DNA of 64,000 nucleotides, from NCBI RefSeq assembly GCF_015221875.1, contig NZ_JACYGY010000001.1:3760501-3824500 (forward strand), given 5' to 3'. Positions 34,574-42,803 of this stretch are shown in pieces. Both the position numbers and the translations under genes were made by a program. Position 1 is the first letter of the stretch; every line of letters begins with the position of its first letter. This DNA is from Dyadobacter subterraneus (lineage in GTDB: Bacteria > Bacteroidota > Bacteroidia > Cytophagales > Spirosomataceae). The notes beneath the pieces are model-generated. The model was given only the letters and a program-made list of their open reading frames with translations. It did not search any database and was not told where the DNA came from.

Positions 34574-35647
34574 TTACCGATTAAAAATCTGCTCTGTTTC
34601 CGCGATGAGACTTCGCATTAATTCATCCGCTTTGGTATGTTTCAAATTAACAGCATTTTGACCCGACCAGAAGTTGATCATATCTGTTTTTCCCTGCGCT
34701 ATTGCAGCTTCTCTGAGTGGTCCGATTAAACGTGTTTGCAAAGGAAAAGGCAGCACAGCATTTTCATATTTTACCTCTTCCGAAATCCGGTTGCGGATCA
34801 TTCTCCCCATTCTGCCTGTCAACGATTTGGAAAGTACTGTGTATTTCGCTTCATCAGAGAATAACCTGGCTTTATGAACAGGTGTTGCGTTGGATTCGTC
34901 CGTTACCAAAAATGCAGTTCCAAGCTGTACTGCATCGGCGCCCAGGGTCAAGGCAGCGGCAATTCCTTTTCCATCCGCAATTCCACCTGCTGCAATCACC
35001 GGTTTTTTAATTTTACCTTTTAATTGCTGAATAAGGGAAAACAAGCCTGTAAGAGATTCAGAAGCAGGTTTTAAAAATGAAGAACGATGCCCGCCAGCCT
35101 CAAATCCGGCTGCGACGATGGCGTCAACATCTGCTTCCTCCAATGCCAGAGCTTCATCCAGCGTTGTCGCTGCGCCAACTGTTTTGATACCCAGTCTGCG
35201 GCATTCATCCAGAATTTCTTTTGACGGAATCCCAAAGATGAAACTGAAAACTTTTGGCTTTATTTCAAATATGACTTCAACCTGTTTTAGAAATTTGGAA
35301 GGGATATTGGGATCAAGATCCGGCAACGGAATACCAAGCTCATCAAAGTAAGGTTTGAAAAGTGTCGTAACTTTTTGAAGACTTTCAACCGGATAATCCG
35401 CTAAACTCGCATCGACATCCTCAACCCAGAGATTGATATTATAAGGCTTATCGGTCTGGGTTTTTATGATTTTATTGGTTTGCAGTATCTGTTCAGGCGT
35501 GAGTGTATAAGCGCCAAGGCTTCCAAGTCCGCCTGCATTTGAAACGGCCGATAAAAGTTCAGGCGTTGAAAATCCACCACCCATTGGCCCTAATAAAACA
35601 GGGTATTTGATGCCTAACAGTTCTGTGATTCTGGTTTGGTTCCACAT
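34574..35647 (-). CDS. Nitronate monooxygenase-like flavoenzyme
   Basis: A 357-residue TIM-barrel flavoprotein of the NMO/2-nitropropane dioxygenase family. It opens with ITELLGIKYPVLLGPMGGGFS, has AAGFEAGGHRSS with the catalytic-region His, and a phosphate-binding VIAAGGIADGKGIAAALTLGADAVQLGTAFL that grips FMN. It probably oxidises nitronates or acts as an enoyl-type reductase. It is the last gene of the minus-strand operon and begins 4 bp after the NTF2-like gene ends. Confidence 0.9.
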   Translation of the reverse strand: MWNQTRITELLGIKYPVLLGPMGGGFSTPELLSAVSNAGGLGSLGAYTLTPEQILQTNKIIKTQTDKPYNINLWVEDVDASLADYPVESLQKVTTLFKPYFDELGIPLPDLDPNIPSKFLKQVEVIFEIKPKVFSFIFGIPSKEILDECRRLGIKTVGAATTLDEALALEEADVDAIVAAGFEAGGHRSSFLKPASESLTGLFSLIQQLKGKIKKPVIAAGGIADGKGIAAALTLGADAVQLGTAFLVTDESNATPVHKARLFSDEAKYTVLSKSLTGRMGRMIRNRISEEVKYENAVLPFPLQTRLIGPLREAAIAQGKTDMINFWSGQNAVNLKHTKADELMRSLIAETEQIFNR

Positions 35648-35651
35648 AGCT

Positions 35652-36029
35652 TTACAGGTTCACATTGGTTAATAATTTGTTGACAATAACCCACTGCCCT
35701 CCGACCTTACTAAGGCTGAGAAGGTCATAATAATTAAATTCAAACATAGGAAGATGTACCTTAGCAACCGCAATTGCATTGATAATTTCTATCGATAATA
35801 TTTCCATTCTGAACGTTTCTCCCAGAGTGTGAGGACTTTTTCTGTTTTTCACACCATTCAGATATTGTTCCAGTGTTTTGAAATATTCCTGCCCGTTAAT
35901 GTCCCCGCTAACCAATGCCTGTGGATGAAAAATATGTTCTAACAGCGTTACATCTCCATTAAAAACACCTCTAAAATAATCGGATAAAACGGCTGAAATG
36001 GCCGTTGCATTATCGTTATAAGTATTCAT
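35652..36029 (-). CDS. NTF2-like (putative lumazine-binding) protein
   Basis: A 125-residue protein with an NTF2 fold: AISAVLSDYFRGVFNGDVTLLEHIFHPQALV is the first helix pair, IEIINAIAVAKVHLPMFEFNYYDLLSLSKVGGQWVIVNKLL the C-terminal sheet. The family (Lumazine_bd_2/SnoaL-like) acts as small-molecule binders or isomerases. It is 4 bp from the nitronate monooxygenase gene, so the two work together if they work on one substrate. Confidence 0.85.
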   Translation of the reverse strand: MNTYNDNATAISAVLSDYFRGVFNGDVTLLEHIFHPQALVSGDINGQEYFKTLEQYLNGVKNRKSPHTLGETFRMEILSIEIINAIAVAKVHLPMFEFNYYDLLSLSKVGGQWVIVNKLLTNVNL

Positions 36030-36045
36030 TTTTACTCGGATTTAG

Positions 36046-36079
36046 TTATGCTTAGGGATAAAAAAATCCCCAAGCATAA
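36046..36079 (-). repeat. Hairpin inside minus-strand operon
   Basis: Arms 36046-36059 and 36066-36079 pair with a single mismatch around an A-rich (minus strand T-rich) loop. It sits in the 66-bp gap between the SDR and NTF2-like genes. There is no T-run after the stem, so it may be a partial attenuator or processing site separating the last two genes from those upstream. Confidence 0.6.
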
Positions 36080-36095
36080 AAGTGAATATTCTGTA

Positions 36096-36842
36096 TTAAG
36101 CAATATGATGACCTGAGACGTGTCCCCCATCCAGATTGATTATTTCACCGGTAACAAAGTTGCTTTCTGCCAGATAAAGTGCCAGTTCCGCAACATCCTT
36201 CGTATCACCAATTCGATTAAGCAAGTGCAGACCTGCAAGACTGTCGGCATTACTTATGCCAGTTTTCGCCTGTAAAGGACTTCTGATAATACCCGGTGCA
36301 ATGCCATTGACAAGGATATTATTTTTTCCAAATTCAGCAGCCAGCTGTCTGGTCAAAGCATGAATTCCGCCTTTGCTGGAAATTGGAGCCGTAGCCGGAA
36401 AACCTCCAATGGCGTGATCAACCAAAACAGTTCCGATGTTGATAATGGAACCCTCGCCTTGCTTAAGCATTTGTCTGATTGCGGCCTGACTGGTAAAAAA
36501 CGTCCCTTTTAGATTGATACTTAAAAACCGGTCGAGATAAGTTTCATCCACTTCTAAAAATCCCTTTGGTTCGAAAATTCCCGCATTATTTACCAGCACG
36601 TCCACCGATCCAAAATGACTAACAGCCGCATCAATAAGCTGCTGACCGGTTGACGTTTTACTAATGTCACCAGCGACTTTTACAAGCCGGTCGTGGTGAC
36701 CTAACTCACTAAACGTTGCATTTAAATTATCCTCGTTTGCAGCGTTTATCACAACGTTATATCCTTTTTCCAAAAATAAACCAGCGATTGCTTTACCAAT
36801 ACCGGTTGAAGCGCCTGTTACAATTATTGTTTGTGTTTTCAT
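36096..36842 (-). CDS. SDR-family protein lacking the catalytic Tyr
   Basis: A 248-residue short-chain dehydrogenase/reductase fold. The cofactor motif TGASTGIGKAI is intact, NNAG is present, and the C-terminal GEIINLDGGHVSG is normal. The catalytic YxxxK, however, reads PISSK: the Lys remains but Pro replaces Tyr, so normal hydride-transfer chemistry is doubtful. It may use another residue, bind ligand only, or act on an unusual substrate. Fourth gene of the Crp/Fnr-headed operon, 21 bp after the tautomerase gene. Confidence 0.88.
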   Translation of the reverse strand: MKTQTIIVTGASTGIGKAIAGLFLEKGYNVVINAANEDNLNATFSELGHHDRLVKVAGDISKTSTGQQLIDAAVSHFGSVDVLVNNAGIFEPKGFLEVDETYLDRFLSINLKGTFFTSQAAIRQMLKQGEGSIINIGTVLVDHAIGGFPATAPISSKGGIHALTRQLAAEFGKNNILVNGIAPGIIRSPLQAKTGISNADSLAGLHLLNRIGDTKDVAELALYLAESNFVTGEIINLDGGHVSGHHIA

Positions 36843-36863
36843 GATCTTTCTACTTAAAATGCC

Positions 36864-37082
36864 CTACTGCTTTTTAGCTGTTATTCCTTTTTCACGCAGC
36901 ACAGATACCTGCTCTCCTGCATAACCCCAATCGTCCAGCTCAATTTCCTGAATCACCACATGTGTTAATTTTGGATCTTTATCCAGTACTTCTGTGATCA
37001 AATCAGTAACTCCTGCAATTAGTTTTTGCTTTTGCTCGCGGGTAACACCTTCACGGGTTACGTCTATTTTTATGTATGGCAT
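36864..37082 (-). CDS. 4-Oxalocrotonate tautomerase family protein
   Basis: A 72-residue tautomerase. The start is placed at 37082 because it gives MPYIKIDVTREG, in which Pro2 becomes the catalytic N-terminal proline after Met removal; the longer frame from 37106 would bury it and overlap the YceI gene. Arg/Lys-rich TREGVTREQKQKLIAGVTDLI follows. It probably interconverts enol and keto forms of a small acid. It begins 10 bp after the YceI stop in the same operon. Confidence 0.88.
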   Translation of the reverse strand: MPYIKIDVTREGVTREQKQKLIAGVTDLITEVLDKDPKLTHVVIQEIELDDWGYAGEQVSVLREKGITAKKQ

Positions 37083-37092
37083 GGCTTTGTGA

Positions 37093-37623
37093 TTAAAGAG
37101 TGGCAACTAATTTTACATCCAGTTCAAACTCATTATAGATCAGCGTATCTCCCAGATTGGTGACGAAATTTCCGGAGCGGAATTTCATTTCGTATTTCGT
37201 GCGGTCTACAATGATTTTACCAGATGCAGTAATTTTGCCATCCGTAATATTTACAACAGCCCGAAAAACGACTGGGTGAGTGATTCCTTTAATGGTTAAA
37301 TTTCCAGTAATCTGATAATTCGTCTCGCTGATAAATGCTGAATCAGTTACAGCGAAAAATGCCTCGGGAAAATTTTCTGTGGCGAAGAAATCTTCTGAGA
37401 AAAGATGGTCGGCAAACTGTGTGTTCGTTGCAGAATCTGTGACGTCCAGTATGATGATCGACCTGGTATCAATTACAAAATGTCCACCGCTCAGCTTTCC
37501 GTCTGTCAGATCAAGCGTTCCTTCTTTTATGGCGATTGTGCCATTATGCGCTCCGGTTACTTTTTTTCCAGTCCAGTCAATGCTGCTTTCAGCGCTTACA
37601 ACTTCAAATTTTTTAGTTTCCAT
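37093..37623 (-). CDS. YceI-family protein, no signal peptide
   Basis: A 176-residue lipocalin-like YceI domain covering the whole protein: SSIDWTGKKVTGAHNGTIAIKEG, the central HLFSEDFFATENFPEAFF and TGNLTIKGITHPVVF. Many YceI proteins are periplasmic and bind polyisoprenoid-type lipids, but this one has no signal sequence and would be cytosolic. It is the first gene after the Crp/Fnr regulator, with the CRP-like site at 37693-37708 in the gap 70 bp before its start. A second YceI gene lies at 48600. Confidence 0.9.
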   Translation of the reverse strand: METKKFEVVSAESSIDWTGKKVTGAHNGTIAIKEGTLDLTDGKLSGGHFVIDTRSIIILDVTDSATNTQFADHLFSEDFFATENFPEAFFAVTDSAFISETNYQITGNLTIKGITHPVVFRAVVNITDGKITASGKIIVDRTKYEMKFRSGNFVTNLGDTLIYNEFELDVKLVATL

Positions 37624-37692
37624 TTTCTTTTATGTTATCAATTGTTAAATAATTTGATAGCACAAAGGACCGCAGGAAAATGGAGGCCATTA

Positions 37693-37708
37693 CGTGATGT
37701 AGATCACA
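37693..37708. promoter_or_regulatory. CRP/FNR-type binding site
   Basis: On the minus strand the site reads TGTGA-TCTACA-TCACG, one base from the ideal CRP palindrome TGTGA-N6-TCACA. It lies between the stop of the Crp/Fnr gene (37720) and the YceI start (37623). The regulator's recognition helix SRETLSRL keeps the Arg-Glu-...-Arg residues that read GTGA in E. coli CRP. Its centre is about 78 bp before the YceI start codon, consistent with an activator-type position. Confidence 0.75.
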
Positions 37709-37719
37709 TTCGGCGGGTG

Positions 37720-38298
37720 TTATTTGTGGGAATTATAAAGTCGGCTAAGCGTTTCCCGGGACACGCCCAGATAAGCCGCTATCAGATGTTTTGGTACCAG
37801 ATTGTAAAGGTGCGGATACAAAGCCAGCAGTTCTTCATAGCGTGCGCGGGTATCATTATTCATAAAAGACAATAACCTTTTTTGTGAGGCCAGATAGCCT
37901 TTATTTGTCCGCCAGCGAAAAAAATGCTCAGCCTGATGCAGTTCATTACAAATTTTTTCCCGGTCCTGATTGGAGAGACAAAGTACCTCCGAATCCGAAA
38001 TACAATCAACATTGATGGTCGCTTTTGTCTGATTATACAACGCGCCATAATCCGAAGTCCACCAGGTTGGCATGGCAAACTGGAGAATATACATTTTTAC
38101 TTCATCGTTTATAAAAAATGCCTTTAAACAACCTGAAACCACGAAATATTCATGATCCACTTTTTGTCCCTGACTGATGATTACCTGGCCTTTTTTATAG
38201 GATTGAGGTTTGAAAAAAGAAAAAAGATATTCGAACTGCTCGTCTGTCAGGGTTGCTGTTTTGGCGATGTGTTGTTTTAATATTTCCTTCGCTTCCAT
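37720..38298 (-). CDS. Crp/Fnr-family transcriptional regulator
   Basis: A 192-residue regulator: cyclic-nucleotide-binding-like beta-barrel (YKKGQVIISQGQKVDHEYFVVSGCLKAFF), dimerisation helix, and a C-terminal HTH of PKHLIAAYLGVSRETLSRLYN. The cAMP-contacting Arg-Ser pair of true CRP is not evident and there are no FNR-type N-terminal Cys clusters, so the signal is unknown. The HTH residues Arg, Glu and Arg match those that contact GTGA in CRP. It heads the operon and probably controls it through the site immediately downstream. Confidence 0.92.
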   Translation of the reverse strand: MEAKEILKQHIAKTATLTDEQFEYLFSFFKPQSYKKGQVIISQGQKVDHEYFVVSGCLKAFFINDEVKMYILQFAMPTWWTSDYGALYNQTKATINVDCISDSEVLCLSNQDREKICNELHQAEHFFRWRTNKGYLASQKRLLSFMNNDTRARYEELLALYPHLYNLVPKHLIAAYLGVSRETLSRLYNSHK

Positions 38299-38481
38299 AC
38301 GTCTGATCTGTTAGAGCATGTTCTGATTTTCATGAAGCCGAAATTATTGATTTTTGTTTAATTTATGTTGAATTTGTGTCAAAACCAGTTGTCCCAGAAA
38401 GGTCCGGAAGTAGAGATTTCTCTAAACAGCATTTGATATTATTTAGCCAAAATATTGATTACCCGCCTTGACTAAAAAACT

Positions 38482-38777
38482 ATGAAACAATTAATTTTCA
38501 TTTTTCTCATCATAGCAATCTCACTTTCCTGCAAAAAAGATAAAATAGAAGATCCTGAATTGGAGCTCTGATAATTTTTGAGAAACGTAATGATGGTATC
38601 ACAGTAATCATAACGGCCAGTGTCTGTAACCTGGATAGCTCCCTGGTTGCAAGTCCGGATCAGAAGATTCCCGATTATCTGGTAAACGGAAATATAAAAA
38701 CGAAATGTGTTTTTCCTCATGGATTCTGGACGGGTCCAGAATCTTTTGAAATTACACACATTGAAAAATTAAAATAA
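38482..38777 (+). pseudogene. Frameshifted small lipoprotein
   Basis: An ATG at 38482 encodes MKQLIFIFLIIAISLSCKKD, a lipoprotein signal with Cys17, then stops at 38571. The next frame continues from 38571 with IIFEKRNDGITVIITASVCNLDSS, ending ESFEITHIEKLK and a stop at 38777. Joined, they make a protein of about 97 residues. One indel near 38560-38570 explains the break. No slippery heptamer is visible there, so programmed frameshifting is unlikely. Family not recognised; a sequencing error in the window cannot be excluded. Confidence 0.6.
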
Positions 38778-38928
38778 CTACTCTTCAAAAATAAAACTGA
38801 GGTATAATCTGAAAACATTTCTGACTTTTAAATACAATTATGCCATCTCACTATCTCCTGAAACTGCCTGAACTAAATCGATGGCAATTTTGGGAATAAT
38901 GGGATGGCATAAATATTATCGATCTGAC

Positions 38929-39930
38929 TTAAATTTTTTGTGATATAAATTGCGCTACTTCGGCAAGTCTGCAAGTGAATCCCCACTCGTTGTCATACCA
39001 GGCAGCGATTGAAAGTAGTTCGCCCTGTTTTACGGTAAGCGGTAAATCAATGATCGATGAATGCGGATCGCCAACAATGCGTGCGGAGGTCCATTCTTCT
39101 TCCAATACATCAAGTACTCCTTTTAATGAGCCTTCGGTTGCGGCTTTACGGAAAGCTTCGTTAACCTGTTCAGCCGTACATTCTTTCTCTGTTACCAGGT
39201 TAAGTTCTGCAATACTTCCCGTGCGGGTCGGAACGCGGTATGCCTTTCCGGTGATTTGCAAGTCCTTCCAGATGAATTGAAGTGCCCGCGCCGCCCCGGA
39301 TGCAGAAGGGATAATATTTTCTGCTGCCGCCCATGAATCACGACGATCTTTCATTGGCTGATCGGTCAGTGATTGCGTATTCGTATAGGAATGAACGGTT
39401 GAGAACAAACCATATTTGATACCGAAATTGTCAAGAATAACTTTCACTGCGGCCGCAAGAGCGTTGGTTGTACAACTGCCCATGCTGATGATTTTGTGAT
39501 TTGACGGATCAAAAGTATCCAGATTAATACCTTTTAAAAGAACTGCGTCACAATCTTGCAGCGATTTGCTTGCTGCACTGATCAATACATATTTCGCGCC
39601 GCGGTCTATATGCGCCTGAGCACCAGCTCTTGTGGTGGCCCGGCCTGTGCAATCTACTACAATGTCCACGCCAAGTGCTTTCCAGTCAGGAACTTCCGCT
39701 TTGGAATTTACATATTTAATTCTTTTGTCGCCAATCAAAAGATCATCTCCTTCATGTGAAACTTTCTCGCCAAACCTTCCATAATTTGTATCTACGCTGA
39801 AAAGCGAGGCCAGAATCCCGACGTCATGAATATCGGAAACAGAAACAGGAACAAAAAGTTTGTTTTCAAGAGCGATGCGGAGGAATTGGCGGCCGATGCG
39901 GCCAAAGCCATACAGTGCAATGTTTGCCAT
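38929..39930 (-). CDS. Glyceraldehyde-3-phosphate dehydrogenase, divergent type
   Basis: A 333-residue NAD-dependent dehydrogenase: YGFGRIGRQFLR, DTNYGRF, catalytic Cys153 in SMGSCTTNALAA, His180 in STVHSYTNTQ, and the C-terminal AWYDNEWGFTCRLAEVAQFI. The active-site signature differs from the near-universal SNASCTTNCLAP: the second Cys is Ala and SNA reads SMG. All catalytic residues remain, so activity on glyceraldehyde-3-phosphate or a similar aldehyde phosphate is expected, but this is probably a secondary paralogue rather than the main glycolytic enzyme. It stands alone on the minus strand with a terminator from the gene upstream ending before it. Confidence 0.88.
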   Translation of the reverse strand: MANIALYGFGRIGRQFLRIALENKLFVPVSVSDIHDVGILASLFSVDTNYGRFGEKVSHEGDDLLIGDKRIKYVNSKAEVPDWKALGVDIVVDCTGRATTRAGAQAHIDRGAKYVLISAASKSLQDCDAVLLKGINLDTFDPSNHKIISMGSCTTNALAAAVKVILDNFGIKYGLFSTVHSYTNTQSLTDQPMKDRRDSWAAAENIIPSASGAARALQFIWKDLQITGKAYRVPTRTGSIAELNLVTEKECTAEQVNEAFRKAATEGSLKGVLDVLEEEWTSARIVGDPHSSIIDLPLTVKQGELLSIAAWYDNEWGFTCRLAEVAQFISQKI

Positions 39931-40135
39931 AATGTTGGTTTATTGTTTCAAATTAAATCATTCACTTAATAAAAAAAGCTCAAATATTATGCCATCAGTA
40001 TGTTTAATTCATGATTTTACCCATTGGCGACCAGTGTGTCAAATTGCTTTTATCACTTTTGGACAGGGCAATTACCCTAAATCACTTGACGCTATCACAA
40101 TCGGTCGGGCTATTACGGATCAGGAAAAATAAGAC

Positions 40136-40172
40136 ATGATTAAGAGAGGAGCGTCGGACCTCTCTTAATCAT
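40136..40172 (-). terminator. Terminator after methyltransferase gene
   Basis: A perfect 14-bp stem (40136-40149 / 40159-40172) with a 9-base loop lies 4 bp beyond the methyltransferase stop (40176). On the minus strand a T-rich stretch follows a few bases later, and T-rich sequence also flanks it on the plus strand. Confidence 0.8.
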
Positions 40173-40175
40173 ATT

Positions 40176-40814
40176 TTATTTTTTTCGCCCGACAAATCTG
40201 ATCACTGAGCCTTTGCCATTGTGAAAAATTCCTTCATTCAATTGAATCTCCGTCTCTGTTAATTCAATAATCTCATAATTTGCAAAATCAGATTTTATTT
40301 CTTCCATTGAGAACAAACTTTCAATGTCTTTCGGTCCCCCCACTTTTGGGTTTGCCGCGATATAGTCAATGTGTTTTTTGCTGAAAGCTTCAAAAATAAT
40401 GCTTCCTCCTTGTTTCAGATATTTGTCAAATGTTTTGTGGTAAAGGGATTTAATGTCGGCCGGAAAGTGCGCATAAATTAGTGCAATTACATCAAAGTAT
40501 CCGGTTTCAAGATTTAGATTTTGCAGCTCCCCAACCTGATAATCAATATTTACTTCATTTTTTTCGGCCAGTTTGAGTGCCTTGTTTTTACCTTCAATGC
40601 TAATATCAAATGCTGAAACTGCCCAACCGGATTTAGCAGCGAAAACTGCATTTCGTCCTTCACCTTCTGCCGGGAAAAGTATTTTCCCAACGGGTAATTT
40701 GACTAATTGTTCATTTAAATAATTGTTTGGCGTTTCGCCATATGCAAATTCCTCATTACTATATCTGTCGTTCCACCGGGAAGTCCAGACGTCATTTTCA
40801 TTTAATTCACTCAT
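40176..40814 (-). CDS. Class I SAM-dependent methyltransferase
   Basis: A 212-residue methyltransferase of the TehB/TPMT-like type. [20 protein letters not shown] opens it, [27 protein letters not shown] is motif I with the post-I acidic residue, and [13 protein letters not shown] is motif IV. Likely acts on a thiol, tellurite or other small acceptor, but the substrate cannot be read from the sequence. It is preceded upstream by an SDR gene 73 bp away on the same strand and ends in a strong hairpin. Confidence 0.9.
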   Translation of the reverse strand: MSELNENDVWTSRWNDRYSNEEFAYGETPNNYLNEQLVKLPVGKILFPAEGEGRNAVFAAKSGWAVSAFDISIEGKNKALKLAEKNEVNIDYQVGELQNLNLETGYFDVIALIYAHFPADIKSLYHKTFDKYLKQGGSIIFEAFSKKHIDYIAANPKVGGPKDIESLFSMEEIKSDFANYEIIELTETEIQLNEGIFHNGKGSVIRFVGRKK

Positions 40815-40887
40815 TTTTTAAGCTTCTAATTTATTTTTCAAAACCTTCCGCCTACGGTACTTAGTTTTACTTCAACCAGAATAATGA

Positions 40888-41721
40888 TCAGTCAAAATCT
40901 GTCGATAAAGTTAAATCTTTCCACGCCTGAAATTCTTCCATTTCTTTAGCCCGATGTTCTTTGAGTAGTTCATAGGCATCCGGACCTAATAACAGGCGCA
41001 ATGGCGCATTTTCCAAAGCTACAATTTCTGTAAGAATTTTTACCAACTTGGCAGGATCTCCGGTTTGTTGTCCGCTGAATTGGGTCCACATTTCTTCCGC
41101 CTTATCCAGACCATAAACAGGAATTTTATTTTTTGCATAAGTAATAGAGCCCTTATTCATGAAATTGGTTCTGAACTGCCCGGGCGCAACTACCGTCACT
41201 TTAATTCCAAAAGGCTGAACTTCCTGAGCCAGCGCTTCGGAAAGTCCGATTACAGCAAACTTGGCCGCGTTATAACTTGCCGCATTGGCAAAACCTACAT
41301 AACCTGCAATGGAAGAAATATTGATAATGTGCCCGGATTTTTGTCCCCTCAAATGCGGCATGACGTGTCGGATTACATTTGCGGTTGCGAAAAAATTGAC
41401 ATCCAAAGTTTGTCTGAATTCTTCGTTTGTCATTTCCTCCATGCTGCCTACCAAAGAATAACCTGCATTATTAACGATGACGTCTAATTTTCCAAATTTG
41501 TCGATACTTTGCTGAATAGCATTTTTGACTTCTGAATCCGAAGTAATATCTACCTTCAATGGCAAAAAATTATTCTGATGTTCCGTAATAGAAGTTTTAA
41601 AATCTTCAATGTTTCTTGAAGTAGCGACTACCTTATGACCTTGGGATAATGCTAATTTGGTCAGCGCCAGCCCGATTCCTTTCGACGCTCCTGTAATAAA
41701 CCATACTTGTTGGCTGCTCAT
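40888..41721 (-). CDS. SDR family oxidoreductase
   Basis: A 277-residue classical short-chain dehydrogenase. TGASKGIGLAL binds the nucleotide, NNAG is present, the catalytic Ser lies in INISSIAG and Tyr/Lys in ASYNAAK. The cofactor helix after beta-2 (ATSRN) with Arg suggests NADP(H). Substrate unknown. A second, plus-strand SDR begins 297 bp away, so the two are divergent. Confidence 0.92.
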   Translation of the reverse strand: MSSQQVWFITGASKGIGLALTKLALSQGHKVVATSRNIEDFKTSITEHQNNFLPLKVDITSDSEVKNAIQQSIDKFGKLDVIVNNAGYSLVGSMEEMTNEEFRQTLDVNFFATANVIRHVMPHLRGQKSGHIINISSIAGYVGFANAASYNAAKFAVIGLSEALAQEVQPFGIKVTVVAPGQFRTNFMNKGSITYAKNKIPVYGLDKAEEMWTQFSGQQTGDPAKLVKILTEIVALENAPLRLLLGPDAYELLKEHRAKEMEEFQAWKDLTLSTDFD

Positions 41722-42017
41722 AATTTTGTTGATTTAAGTAGGCAACAAAAGTCGACAGATCAGAAAATAAAAAAGTGTCCAAATCTCGTATTGTTGTATC
41801 CAATATGGGTTGCTCGTTGCTGTCATTGCTGAGGGATTCGTGCAAAATCCTTCGTTTCGAACGGATGATAATTGATAGCAGAATCCACTATCGCTAATTC
41901 ATAAGTATATGTTTGATTGGCATAATTTAATACCTGGGGCAGAATCTAAATTTGTACTGTTGGAATTGGTAAGTTTTTCCAGCATTATAAAAAATGAAAT
42001 GTCAAAAAAAATCAGAA

Positions 42018-42749
42018 ATGGAAAATATTGAGAATAAAGTAATTGTCATTACCGGAGCAAGCAGCGGAATAGGCGCAGCAACCGCACGCAAACTAATTAA
42101 ACTTGGAGCAAAAGTAGTTCTGGCAGCCAGAAGAGAGCATCAGTTAAAACTTTTGGTAGAAGAATTGGGCGAAAATGCGATGTCAGTGACAACGGACGTA
42201 AGCAAACGTCCGGACCTGGATAATCTTGTAAAGAAAACCATAGACAGATTTGGGAAGATTGATGTTTTTTGGAATAATGCAGGTATCATGCCGATTTCCT
42301 TTTTTGATGAGGGAAAAGTTGAGGAATGGGACCGAATGATTGATATCAATATTAAAGGCGTTTTGTACGGAATCAATGCAGTTTTGCCGCACATGCTTGA
42401 AAGAGGCGAAGGCCATATTCTTGCAACTTCGTCTGTTGGAGGCATTAAAACTACTCCTGGCATTGGTGTGTACAGCGGTACCAAGTTTGCAGTAAAAGCA
42501 ATCATGGAAACCCTGCGGGAAGAAGTTGCTCAAACTATAAAGGTAACCACCATATTTCCGGGTGCAACGCAGTCAGAATTAGGTCATGATATTACTAGTC
42601 CAAAAATAAAAGCAGCTTTCGGAAATTTACAAAACATGCCAAAAATGGAAGAAGATGCTATTTCTAACGCTGTTATATATGCTATCAGTCAACCAGGAAA
42701 TATCACTGTAAACGAAATCGTATTAAGACCACTCGGACAGACTAGGTAA
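42018..42749 (+). CDS. SDR family oxidoreductase
   Basis: A 243-residue classical SDR. The start is taken at 42018 (MENIENKVIVITG) because it puts the first strand at the usual distance from the N-terminus; an in-frame ATG at 41994 would add eight residues. TGASSGIGAAT, NNAG, Ser in ATSSVGG and YSGTK are all intact, and AARRE indicates NADP(H). A TAAATTTG match to the -7 box lies at 41947-41954. The substrate is unknown. Confidence 0.92.
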   Translation: MENIENKVIVITGASSGIGAATARKLIKLGAKVVLAARREHQLKLLVEELGENAMSVTTDVSKRPDLDNLVKKTIDRFGKIDVFWNNAGIMPISFFDEGKVEEWDRMIDINIKGVLYGINAVLPHMLERGEGHILATSSVGGIKTTPGIGVYSGTKFAVKAIMETLREEVAQTIKVTTIFPGATQSELGHDITSPKIKAAFGNLQNMPKMEEDAISNAVIYAISQPGNITVNEIVLRPLGQTR

Positions 42750-42803
42750 TTCGGCAACGAAATTTCCAGATTTTTCAGCTTGATAAGAAAAAATGTTCGG
42801 TAG

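Noticed and set aside
39989..40132. 48-codon plus-strand frame between GAPDH and methyltransferase
   Set aside because: No homology or signal recognised; it lies in the region expected to hold the GAPDH promoter on the other strand.
41633..41845. 70-codon minus-strand frame before an SDR gene
   Set aside because: It overlaps the start of the SDR gene, lacks any recognisable family and has low-complexity composition.
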